Shown: positions 55,381 to 64,000 of the stretch, piece by piece
Numbering within the stretch: the first letter of the stretch is position 1
Layout of the letters: every line of letters begins with the position of its first letter
NCBI RefSeq assembly: GCF_032452875.1
Contig: NC_083881.1
Location: forward strand, 62,441,689 to 62,505,688
Reading direction: 5' to 3'
From: Bos javanicus
Taxonomy: Eukaryota > Chordata > Mammalia > Artiodactyla > Bovidae
DNA length: 64,000 nucleotides
Position numbers and translations under genes: made by a program
The notes under the pieces: generated by a model
Told to the model about the DNA's origin: nothing
What the model saw: the letters and a program-made list of their open reading frames with translations, nothing else
Database searches by the model: none

Positions 55381-56334
55381 ATCCTTCCCCCCTCACCCTT
55401 GAAAGAATTTTGCCTTTACTTAGATTCTTCCTCCTCCTCTCTCTTCTAAAGAAAGTTGCCAGATCTGCTCTCTGCTGTTTAGAATTCCCTGATGAAGACT
55501 CTAAAGATAGGTTAATGGGCTGGAGTGAGTGAGAGGCAGAAGGAGTTTGGTCCTGAGGCTTTAGAAAGGCCCAAGCTCCTCTCCTGTGGCCCACACCCAC
55601 CCTGTAGCTCTGAAGTGTGGGGCCTTGGAGAGGAGTGGAAGGAAATTGGAAGAAAAATTGCTGTGAGCTATATATTAGATTCTTTTTAGTATTTTTCCAG
55701 AACCAGGAAAGATTATGTTTATTAGTTACTTTTGGACAATGTTTTCCTGGAATATGACATCCCCTCAGAATGAGGCTTCAGGGGAAGTCAGTATTTATTC
55801 TGCTCATACACAGTCTTTGCTCTTCAAAGGAGAAAGCATTAACACCCAGAGAGAGAGAAAACTTTCTTATGGCTGTGGTCATAAGCCTTAGAATGTCTTA
55901 AGAGGATTTGAGCAGACTGCAGAGTTTTGTCATCCAAATTGGGACATGTTTGAGAGTGAAACATTTATAGTGAATATAAAATAATTATTGACAATGAAAA
56001 TATTTATTTCAGGCCATGTGCTTAAATCAGGTTGGTGTCAGGCAAACCAAAATATATGGTTAACCTGGTTATATACACCTGCTGTTTGCACCACAATTTA
56101 TCTTGTCCAAATGGATGAGAGTTAAAAATAAACATGGAAAAATGAAAAAAATGAATGCAGGTACACTACTATGCATAAGTATTAGATTAAACCATATGAA
56201 ACTCTTATAAAAGCCACAATTTCGTGAGGTATCTGTAATGATTTCAAAATTTGGGCATATCTGCTGTTTACTTCTTTAAGTAGTGAATTCTTTGAGGATA
56301 AGAATTGTTCATTTTTCATTCTGTTGTTTGTTTT
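55381..56334. other. Unique sequence, nothing recognised
   Basis: No repeat or gene signature. The 125-codon minus frame starting at 55600 runs into the preceding old repeat and is not coding. Confidence 0.45.
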
Positions 56335-56470
56335 TTGTTCATTTTTCATCATTTATTAGTACCTACAGCATGCAAGCACTATGCTAGATGCTGGGGATAG
56401 ATCAGTGACACTGAGTAGGATACCTGGTTCTTAAGAGCAATATAATATTTAGTTAGAACTGAGCATAAAG
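56335..56470 (+). repeat. L2 LINE fragment
   Basis: 'catttattagtacctacag', 'aagcactatgctagatgctg' and 'gggatagatcagtgacact' match the L2 segment with the 'ctactatgtgccagg' type core. Confidence 0.65.
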
Positions 56471-57049
56471 GAAAAGCATAGTAAGTTCATGTTTGTTATT
56501 TGGTGTTGCAAAAAAAAAAAAAAAAAGCAATTAAATGCCAATTGAAGTACCAAATTATCTTGCTGCCATTCTTGTGGCACCCTCACAACTGATATCTGAA
56601 AACATGTGTCCCCCTGTGTACCCTCTTTATTCTGCCTTAAAGAAGAATTGCCTCAAAGACATGACACGATTTTTGCAAGGAACAATACAAGAAGCTTGTA
56701 GTAGAAGAACGACGTGGAAGTGCATGAGGCATCATGAATGTTCTGACTTAAGTTTTTTCAGGGACCTGTCTGAGCTGCAAGAGAGGAAGTGATCCTTAAT
56801 TGCTTGGTGGTAATGAGTGGAAAATTATTCATAGAAGCAATGCGGCTGGAGATATCACACATTGGCTTAAATTTTTATTGAGTGCTAGGCCTCTGGGGAT
56901 TAACTTTGGATCTAAACTATTCCTAATTCACAGAAGTAAGTGTCCACTGAGGATGGTGAACTTTGAACTAACCACAAAAGTAAGCATACAGCTGTCATTG
57001 TGATAAATGCAAAAAGGGAAAGGAAGAGCAGGTTGCAAAGTACATCAGA
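56471..57049. other. Unique sequence with an A-run
   Basis: An 18-base A-run lies near 56510 without a recognisable element before it. The 85-codon plus frame at 56535-56792 has no domain signature. Confidence 0.45.
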
Positions 57050-57440
57050 GAAGGATAAAATTTTCTTTTGGGGGTCAAGTAAGATCTCTCTGAGGAAATC
57101 ATCTTGAACTTGAGACCCAGTGGAGGGCAGCAGACCCTACAGGGATCTGGCTGGAGCTCAGCAGTGGAGGAAGAGGGTAGTGCCAGGTGAGGTCAAGGAA
57201 TTTTCCTCTGGAAAGAAGTGGAATTGTTAGATGGGCCCTTTAGAAGGTGAGATGGGAAGGTGTTGATCACTTAGGATGTGGAGACCTGAATATCAAAATA
57301 GAAACCAATCAGTGGAGAACTGTATACAGTTTGGCAAGGCTGGAGTGTGGAGTGTGAAGCCAGACACCATCTCGAATATTGAGTCCTTCCTGTAAGTAAC
57401 AGGGAGTCACTGAAGAGTGGTATGAGTAAGGGAATGACGT
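57050..57440 (+). repeat. L2 LINE internal fragment
   Basis: 'aagatctctctgaggaaatc' with 'cttgaacttgagacccagtg' and, further on, 'acagggagtcactgaagagt' match the L2 3' region. Together with 56335-56470 it is probably one decayed L2. Confidence 0.55.
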
Positions 57441-57756
57441 ATCAATTGTGTATTTGAGAAAGAGAAATCTCAAGGATGAATGAATTCATTGAAGACATCA
57501 AAAGCTGGAAGATCTTAAATTGTTCAGCAGATTGGGGATGAAGATTTGATCTGAGATAGTGGCAGTAAAGAGACAGAGTAGAGACAGAGTAAGAGACAAA
57601 GATCCTCTGTAAGCACAATCTATAGAATTTGGTTATTGATGAGAAGAGAAAGTGGACTATGGTCAGGTTCCTCGTTTGTGTGATTAATAAGAAGGGCTGG
57701 CAGGGTGGGGGACTGGTTTGGGTAACACATGATGAATTAGGTTTGTTCCTGATAAG
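57441..57756. other. Unique sequence, nothing recognised
   Basis: No repeat or gene signature beyond possible continuation of decayed L2. AGAGACAGAGTA is repeated near 57570-57590. Confidence 0.4.
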
Positions 57757-57982
57757 TGCCGGGGCTCCCCAGGTGGTGCTAGTGGTAGAGAACCTGCCTG
57801 CCAATGCAGGCGATGTAAGAGACCCAGGTTCAGTCCCTGGGTTGGGAAGATCCCCTGGAGAAGGGCATGGCAGTCCACGCCAGCATTCTTGCCTGGAGAA
57901 TCCCATGGACAGAGGATCCTGGCGGGCGATAGTCCATAGGGTCACAAAGAGTCGGACATGACTCAGCGACTTAGCACGCACT
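57757..57982 (+). repeat. Bov-tA SINE
   Basis: Sense Bov-tA close to consensus, from 'gccggggctccccaggtgg' to 'cgacttagcacgcact'. CTGATAAG flanks it (57749-57756 and 57983-57990). Confidence 0.96.
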
Positions 57983-57990
57983 CTGATAAG

Positions 57991-58197
57991 GGCTAAGTAC
58001 CTGTAGGAGATCCAGCCTGATGTTAACTAAGCAACTGTTTAGTTAATATTTTCTGAAGTTGATGGAATTCTCTGAATAGTTTTCATATGTTAATATGGTA
58101 TCTACTGAGAGAGTTGGACACATTCAACCTACTTAGGAAAGGATTCTTGAATTTTACAACTGACAGATTGCTTTATTTTGAATTACTCATGACAGGC

Positions 58198-58241
<44 letters not shown>

Positions 58242-58852
58242 AAAGACATTTGACTTTGTCACAGTTCTGAAAATATGTTACTTCTGGTATGTTTAGATGG
58301 TGGGTTTTCAAAAACAGTTAAATATTACAACTAGGCTTGCTGCATTTTGTGTTTTGCCCCGTTCAGTTTCCCATTAAATATACAAGCATAACATCTGGTA
58401 CTCTTATTTTTAAGGACTCTGGGGAAAGAATAGCAGTGATTAGACTGAGCACTTGACAATCATCCAGTTGTAATATTTTTGTCTAGAGTCGAGTTTGGGG
58501 CTGACTGAAATGTCCATGTCAGGAGCAACACTGTGTAATGTTGCAGAGAAGCCACTTAGGAGAATTCCTAATATGGTTGGAGCATTCTTGAGATGCATGG
58601 AATAGCCCATTTGTGCGGTATCATCCGTGATGGGAATGCAGCCTGAATGCATCCAGGCTGGGATGACAGAATCCGCAGAGCACTTCTTTTCTGTTATTTG
58701 TCAGGCTATAGCCCTGTTGGCTGATGATGACAATTCTTCCTTCTTTGCTTCATTTGTCAATGGCAAATCCTTGGACCCTGAGCTGGAAAGTCCCTTTCCT
58801 AGTTTGAAAGTCATATACTGTACGAGATGGAAGGGGCCTTGATAATTATCTT
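57991..58852. other. Unique sequence with a long GT tract
   Basis: Apart from the microsatellite listed next, no repeat or gene was recognised. Confidence 0.5.
58199..58240. repeat. (GT)n microsatellite, long and pure
   Basis: About 20 uninterrupted GT units, the longest pure dinucleotide tract in the window and so likely to vary in length between animals. Confidence 0.96.
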
Positions 58853-58970
58853 CATGGCAACCTACTCCAGTATTCTTGCCTGGAAAATCCCATGGATAGA
58901 GGAGTCTGGAGGGCTATAGTTCATGGGGTCACTAAGAGTCAGACACGACTGAGTGACTGAGCACAAACAC
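58853..58970 (+). repeat. Bov-tA SINE, 3' part
   Basis: Body and tail only, from 'atggcaacctactccagtat' to 'gactgagcacaaacacc'. The tRNA-like head is missing. Confidence 0.88.
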
Positions 58971-59040
58971 CTGGCGTTTTTACAGATGAGAAAAACGAGA
59001 TGCCGAGAGGTTAAGCAATTTGGCCGCAGTCATCCAGTTC
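58971..59040 (-). repeat. MIR SINE fragment between two Bov-tA copies
   Basis: 'ttacagatgagaaaaacgag' with 'agaggttaagcaatttggcc' is the antisense MIR core. SINEs lie directly on both sides. Confidence 0.75.
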
Positions 59041-59256
59041 ATTGGGCTTCCCCAGGGGCTCAGCGGTAAAGAATCTGCCTGCAATGCAGGAGACGCAGGA
59101 GGTGTGGGTTTGATCCCTGGGTCGGGAATATCCCCTGGAGAAGGAAATGGCAACCCACTTCAGTATTCTTGCCTGGAGAATCCCATGGACAGAGGAGCCC
59201 GGCGGGCTACAACCCATAGGGTTGCAGAGAATTGGACATGACTTAGCAATTGAGCA
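59041..59256 (+). repeat. Bov-tA SINE
   Basis: Full sense Bov-tA with head 'gggcttccccaggggctcag', B-box region 'gggtttgatccctggg' and tail 'caattgagcacatcc'. CATCCAG occurs on both sides (59031-59037 and 59257-59263) as the likely target duplication. Confidence 0.95.
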
Positions 59257-59263
59257 CATCCAG

Positions 59264-60774
59264 GTAATTACTGAACCCTCTGCTCAGCTCCCCTCCTCGT
59301 TCAGAATGGGCAGGAGGGCAGCCTCCCTATTGCTTTTAGTTTGTTATTTGCCAGAACTTCGAGTCTTCCTTCACTTTATAAAGCCTCTGGGAAATAGTCT
59401 TAACTCCTCTGAAAGAAGAAAAAACATGTTTACTCAGAAAGCTTATTTTTGTTTTTCTCCAAATGGATGTTTGTTTCAAGGCGGTGTGACTCCCCTGTAT
59501 TCTGAGAGAGCTTTCACCACACCGCGTGACATCTCTCTAATGGCCAGGGCTGCCCAGCTGGACATCTGTGCAACAGTCGCAGCAAAAGCTCGTACATTTG
59601 GGGGCATGGCAGTGTCTCTAAACTCTGGAAAGGATGGATGCTACAATATGCTACCCAGCCCATGGCCTGGATCTTTAGGCTGAGTGATCCTGGGAACTTC
59701 CTTAGAAGCAACTGTTTATCAAGCCTTCAAAGGGATCCTTGATTCTTAAAATTAAAAATCACAGAGCACCATCCTGGGACTGAGCACTCCTGGGACTCCT
59801 GAGCACCCCTGGGACTTGGCTGCTGCTGCTGGGCAGATGGGTGGTACTTGGAGCTCAGTGCAGCCAAGGAAGGGGAGAAGGGAGGTTTGAAGATGAGTGT
59901 GAGTGAGGAGAGGAAAAGAGCTTGTGTGGTGCTGACCATCTACTGTCTCAGCGTTGTGGGGGGAGGACTCGGGGGCCCTTTCCTCAGGCTCATCATGTCT
60001 ACTCGGTCCCAGCTCTCTCTCCAGACTTTGAGGCCTGGGTGTGGGGTGGTGGGCAGGAGCAGGTGGTCAGCATTGCTCTGGCTTGTTCGTGTTGTGTGTG
60101 CTCTGAGATGCCAGGTGCTTGGGTTTAGAAAGCCAAGAGCCTTTATTTTGCTCCTCTGGAATGTCTCTTCTGTGAGGCAGTGGACTTTGTGGGAACCTCC
60201 TTCTGGAAAGAGGGAAGGATCTCAGGGGATAAGACAAGGAGGGAGGAAGATCAATTACTAGCTCAAAACACAATTCGACCACATTTGTAAGAGCTTGGTG
60301 AAAGAGAAACAGAGGCCATGGAGTGTGATCTTCTCAACCTGAGCTGTTTCCAAAAGCAGCAAATGAGTGCTGCTCTCTGAGCTAAGAGAATGATGAGAAA
60401 ATGCATCCTGGTGGATTTCTCTCCAATCTTTAGAGTAAATAGACTTTTAGAGTAAATAGACTTGCTGTGGCAAACTTAATTCTGTAAGGAAAAGGCCATA
60501 GGATACTGCAGCTCTGTGGGAACTCAGAGATGATCTGAGATGGACATGCTCTGTCCTTCCAGATCCCTTCTCTGCTCCTCTCCATGCTGTTCTGGGTCCT
60601 GGGAGGCTAGTGTCCATGAACCACATCAATCATGTATTTGGCCAGTAAGAGGTCTTGCTTTACCATCCCTTGGTGGTTTCTTTAATCCTGTATACATCTT
60701 ATAAATAATCCCCTTCATAAAAGCTCCCATTTGAGTATGTGATCTCTTTCTTGCTAGGACCCTGAATGGCTACA
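59264..60774. other. Repeat-poor unique sequence
   Basis: About 1.5 kb without a recognised repeat. A 17-bp tandem duplication (TTTAGAGTAAATAGACT, two copies) lies at 60429-60462. The 178-codon plus frame at 59147-59683 starts inside the preceding SINE and has no domain; a 137-codon plus frame at 59848-60261 is likewise unrecognised. Neither is called a gene. Confidence 0.45.
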
Positions 60775-60845
60775 CCGTTTAATCCTATGTGACCATTTAC
60801 AGATGAGGAAACTGAGGCACAGAGAGGTTGACTGGCTTTTCAAAT
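60775..60845 (-). repeat. MIR SINE fragment, antisense
   Basis: 'atttacagatgaggaaactg' followed by 'aggcacagagaggttgactg' is the conserved antisense MIR core. Confidence 0.8.
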
Positions 60846-61044
60846 GGTGTCCCTTTTCTCATCCTTTTCCCAGCCATGATTGAGTATTTACAAGTTGAGA
60901 TCCTGAGGCCTTGGAATGCTGGGCTGAGAATGAGAAAACCTCTGACACTAGAGTCTGCTCAGCGCTAATGTGATGACACATTTCTAAGAAACTTCCATTT
61001 ATTTAAAAGCTGTGTCCTTATAAGTGTTATTTTATGTGGTATAT

Positions 61045-61165
61045 CTGGAGAAGGAAATGACAATCCACTCCAGCACTCTTGCCTGGAAAATCCCATGGAC
61101 GGAGGAGCCTGATAGGCTACAGTCCATGGGGTCACAAAGAGTCGGACATGACTGAGCGACTTCAC
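61045..61165 (+). repeat. BOV-A monomer with perfect target-site duplication
   Basis: First-unit type monomer from 'tggagaaggaaatgacaatc' to 'gactgagcgacttcac'. A perfect 12-bp duplication TATGTGGTATAT flanks it (61033-61044 and 61166-61177). Confidence 0.95.
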
Positions 61166-61177
61166 TATGTGGTATAT

Positions 61178-61404
61178 GGGGCTTCCCAGCTGGCTCAGTA
61201 GGGAAAGAGTTCACTTGCAATGCAGGAGACATAGGCAGATGTTCGTTTGATACCCTGGTTGGGAAGATCCCCTGGAGGAGGGCATGGCAACCCATTCCTG
61301 TATTCATGCCTGAAGAATCCCATGGACAGAGGGGCCTGGTGAGTTACAGTCCATAAGATCGCAAGAGGCAGACACAACTGAAGTGACTGAGCACGCATAA
61401 ATGC
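61178..61404 (+). repeat. Bov-tA SINE inserted at the same target site
   Basis: Full sense Bov-tA starting directly after the right duplication of the preceding monomer and followed by ATGTGGTGTATAT at 61405-61417, a third, slightly altered copy of the same target word. Confidence 0.94.
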
Positions 61405-62000
61405 ATGTGGTGTATATACATAATGGGATATTATTTAGCCTTCAAAAAAAGGTGATCCTGTCAGATGCAATAACATGGATGGTCCTTGAGGATGTTAGTG
61501 AAGTGAAGTCACTCAGTTGTGACTTCTTTGCAACCGACTCTTTGCAACCCTGTGGACTGTAGCCCGCTAGGCTCCTCTGTCCATGGGATTCTCCAGGTAA
61601 GAATACTGGAATCGGTTGCCATTTCCTTCTCCAGGGGATCTTTTCAACCCAGGGATGGAACCCAGGTCTCCTGCATTGCAGGCAGATGCTTTATCCTCTG
61701 AGCCACCAGGGAAGGATGGTGAGGATGTTATGCCAAGTGAAATCAGCCAGTACTGCATGATTCTACTTACCCAAGCTATCAAGAAGTTCAAACTCGTAGA
61801 AGCAGAAGGCAGAGTGGTGGGAACCAGGGGCTGGGGGAGAAGGAAAAGGGGAGCTGCTCTTCAATGGGCGTGAGGTTTCAGTTATGCAAGATGAATGAGC
61901 TCTAGACATCTGTGGTACAGCATCATGCCAGTGATTAACCAGACTATATTACACAGTTAAAATTTTAAGAAGGTCGATTTCATGTTATTATTTTTTTAAC
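61405..62000 (+). repeat. L1 LINE 3' end split by Bov-tA
   Basis: Sense L1: 'taatgggatattatttagcc' and 'agatgcaataacatggatgg' (ORF2 end) before the SINE, then 'gccaagtgaaatcagccag' and 'gtggtgggaaccaggggctg' up to 'tttaagaaggtcgatttcat' after it. The halves join in normal L1 order. Confidence 0.88.
61498..61719 (-). repeat. Bov-tA SINE, antisense, nested in L1
   Basis: Antisense Bov-tA ending in the head 'tgagccaccagggaaggatg'. A perfect 11-bp duplication TGAGGATGTTA flanks it (61487-61497 and 61720-61730). Its tail side contains a local repeat of 'gactctttgcaaccctg' type text. Confidence 0.96.
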
Positions 62001-62275
62001 CAGAAAAGAGAAGCACAAAAGGTATTTGAATCGGTTAAAAAGTAGTTAGAGAACGGAGTCCCTCTGGGAGGACACTGTCCATGGGGGCGCAGCTGGGTTG
62101 GCAGAAAGGAAGGAAACGCCTCCTTCCTCCAGCAGGGAAGCACCTGCTGCAGGGCGGGGCTGCGGATGAGGGTGGCTCCCCCCACCCTCCTCGGCTCATG
62201 CCTCCTGCACCCTCCCAGCCCCAGCAGGCGAGGACTTAGAGCTGCTGGTCATGCCTCTGACCATGAGTGAGTGTT
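62001..62275. other. GC-rich unique stretch
   Basis: 62085-62235 is the most GC-rich part of the window (GGGCGGGGCTGCGG near 62152, an Sp1-type GC box), but it is short and no exon or promoter is evident. Confidence 0.45.
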
Positions 62276-62276
<1 letters not shown>

Positions 62277-62309
<33 letters not shown>

Positions 62310-62325
62310 CAGAGAGAGAGAGGGA
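62277..62325. repeat. (GT)n(GA)n compound microsatellite
   Basis: About 16 GT units followed directly by a GA tract. Confidence 0.95.
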
Positions 62326-62330
62326 AGAAG

Positions 62331-63318
62331 AGGGAAAGAATGAATTCACATTCTTCCTTTTAGTAACTTTCCCAGGTTCTCTTGAAGAGTCTTTTTTGAC
62401 CTCTCACATTTCATTGCTTCTAAGACATGCTTTACTTTCCTCACATTTTAATCCTCTGATACCCGGCTGTGTCTGGCACTGAAAGCATCTTTTATTGCAA
62501 CTGGTCAGGCGATGGCTGTGCTGCAGCTGCATTTCCTGTGTGTGCGTGAACTTGGTAGATCTGGGGGCACAAGACGAATGAAACCGCTCATTGTTGCAGT
62601 CTGTGGTCCGTTCCATGATCACCAGAGAGAGGGATGTGGTCCTAGGTGCTTAGTGAAGTCTTCTGCTGGCACCTGTTAGTAAGAGTTTCTTGCCAGCATC
62701 AACACTGTGGAAAGGCATCAGAAACTTAGAAGGAAATCCCCAATGCAGTACTCTTTTAAGACACGCTGCATCACTGAGTTTCTTGGTGGCACAGAGGACA
62801 ATATTGTGTGGAAAAACACAGTCATTGGACCTGTGACAAAAGTGATTCAAAAGTGTGAATCACTTCTGTGATTGGATGTCTAAATCAAATTAAATTGGAG
62901 CACCCCAACCAATTTATTTCACTAATATTTTTACATTTTCTTTTTTTATGAGTATAATAAAACCCACCTACCCTATTAATAAGCCTAACAGAGCCTTTTC
63001 AGTAAATACATGATATTTAAGATACAAAAGAATTTTACGAAATTAAGGGTTTTACAAAATTTTACAAGAGATATTAAGAATTTAAGATACAAAAATTCTT
63101 AATCTTACTAGTGTATCACAGTTTAATTTGCAACCATTTTTTTTCTTTCCTAATGTTACATAAAGTAGCATTGTCTCTCACAACCAGTGAATCTTAATCA
63201 ACGAAGTATGGCAATGAAGTAGGAAGTTGATTAAATTATCATTATGAATCAAAAGATGAGTTGGAAAGCTAAGAACTGAGGAATGAGTTTAGTAATGAGT
63301 TTAGTTTAGTAATCCTTT
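62331..63318. other. Unique sequence with a hairpin
   Basis: No repeat family or gene recognised. A perfect 11-bp inverted repeat (ATTAAGAATTT / AAATTCTTAAT, 9-base loop) lies at 63073-63103, and TTTAAGATACAAAA occurs twice nearby. AATGAGTTTAGT is duplicated in tandem near 63281. Confidence 0.5.
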
Positions 63319-64000
63319 GACTCAATATTTATTAAATGTCTACTGTGAGACCAGCACTGGGATTGGCATGAGGGTACAGCAATGAACAAAGCAGATATGA
63401 TCGCTGGGCTCACAGTGAAGACAAGATACATTGAATAAGTAGTTGCGTGTATGATATCATAGAGAAGACTTGCGGGTTTCTTTGGAAGTATAAATAAAAG
63501 AGCTTAACGTGGTCAAGGGGAGCAGATGGCCCAAGTGAGGATGAGACACTTAAGTGGAGAATGGAAAGATGAGCAGGAGTTAGCCAGGTGGAGGTGAGTT
63601 GGGGAAGGGGAGGGTAGTCCTGGCAGAGGGAACCACGTGTGAAAGCTGGGACCTGGCTAGGAGAGACTGAAGCAAGTCCAGTGCAGTGGGAGCCCAGACA
63701 GTGGTACGGGGATGAGAGACAGGCTAGAGAAGTAGGCAGGCCTCAGATGACCAAGGGCCTGATAAGTCATGCCAGGGAACTTGGCTGTCATCCCATGGAT
63801 AAGAAGAGCTTATGGGAGGGGTTTCAGGAGGGATGTGGTGTGTCATGCTCAAGTTTTATAACTTCGTTCTGGCTGCTGTGCAAAAATGGAATGCTGTAGA
63901 TCAAGGGCAGATGAAGGGAATGTGGTGGTAGTCATCTTCACTGAACAAGAGATGTGGTAGCTGGGAGGGGGAGAAGATATCAAATGATGCTAGAGAATCC
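63319..64000 (+). repeat. L2 LINE, long internal/3' part, continues beyond the window
   Basis: 'ttaaatgtctactgtgagac' and 'gtacagcaatgaacaaagc' open the match; then 'gtggaggtgagttggggaag', 'ggcctgataagtcatgcca' and 'gttctggctgctgtgcaaaa' follow the L2 3' region in order. At over 650 bp it is the longest L2 here and is cut by the window edge. Confidence 0.75.

Noticed and set aside
57442..57981. 179-codon minus-strand frame
   Set aside because: Its first part is antisense Bov-tA; the rest is decayed L2 or unique sequence without a domain.
59147..59683. 178-codon plus-strand frame
   Set aside because: It starts inside a Bov-tA SINE and runs into unique DNA without a domain or splice context.
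62085..62235. GC-rich stretch as a CpG-island promoter
   Set aside because: Only about 150 bp long with few CpG dinucleotides and no exon or transcription start context.

Overview
This is mammalian nuclear DNA, and more exactly DNA from a ruminant (a bovid such as cattle, buffalo, sheep or goat; the species cannot be fixed from this window). The evidence is the interspersed repeats: many Bov-tA and BOV-A2 SINEs, BovB (RTE-type) LINE copies including a 2.7 kb one, and CHR SINEs of whales and even-toed ungulates. These lie over older mammalian repeats (L1, L2, MIR, MaLR LTRs, Tigger and hAT DNA transposons, one ERVL relic). BovB together with Bov-tA and BOV-A2 is diagnostic of ruminants.

No protein-coding gene, tRNA, rRNA or other RNA gene of the host can be supported. 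The long open frames are retroelement remains (BovB reverse transcriptase and endonuclease, L1 ORF2 tail), frames running through SINEs, or chance frames in unique sequence. The window looks like intergenic DNA or the inside of a large intron.

Layout. 1-7 kb: BovB 3' fragments, two L1 3' ends, an L2, a complete small Tigger element and a 1 kb unclassified repeat-like block. 7.0-9.7 kb: the longest BovB, antisense, decayed and lacking its 3' end. 10-20 kb: mostly unique DNA with an L1 ORF2 tail, SINEs and CHR-2. 20-31 kb: MER5A, CHR-1, L2, MaLR LTRs with a nested BOV-A2, a BovB end, and a Bov-tA inserted in inverse orientation inside another Bov-tA. 31-37 kb: a three-unit BOV-A2, an old L1, MIRs and a plus-strand BovB end. 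37-44 kb: repeat-poor DNA with a GC-richer island holding a perfect CRE. 44-51 kb: a MER2-like Tigger, a ruminant solo LTR, old L1s and a roughly 2 kb antisense ERVL pol relic. 51-64 kb: Bov-tA3, a local duplication around a SINE, L1 and L2 relics, stacked SINEs near 61 kb, and an L2 that runs off the right edge.

The elements do not form a pathway; the window records successive insertions. Nesting gives a relative order: L2, MIR, old L1, MaLR and ERVL are oldest, and Bov-tA or BOV-A2 elements sit inside several of them. I found no novel gene system. The observations most worth checking are structural: the trimeric SINE, two SINEs sharing one target site, the inverted nested SINE pair, the duplication around 53.2-53.6 kb, the BovB without a 3' end, and two possible regulatory islands near 11.25 and 38.9 kb. 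Repeat family names come from recognition of sequence, not from a database search.
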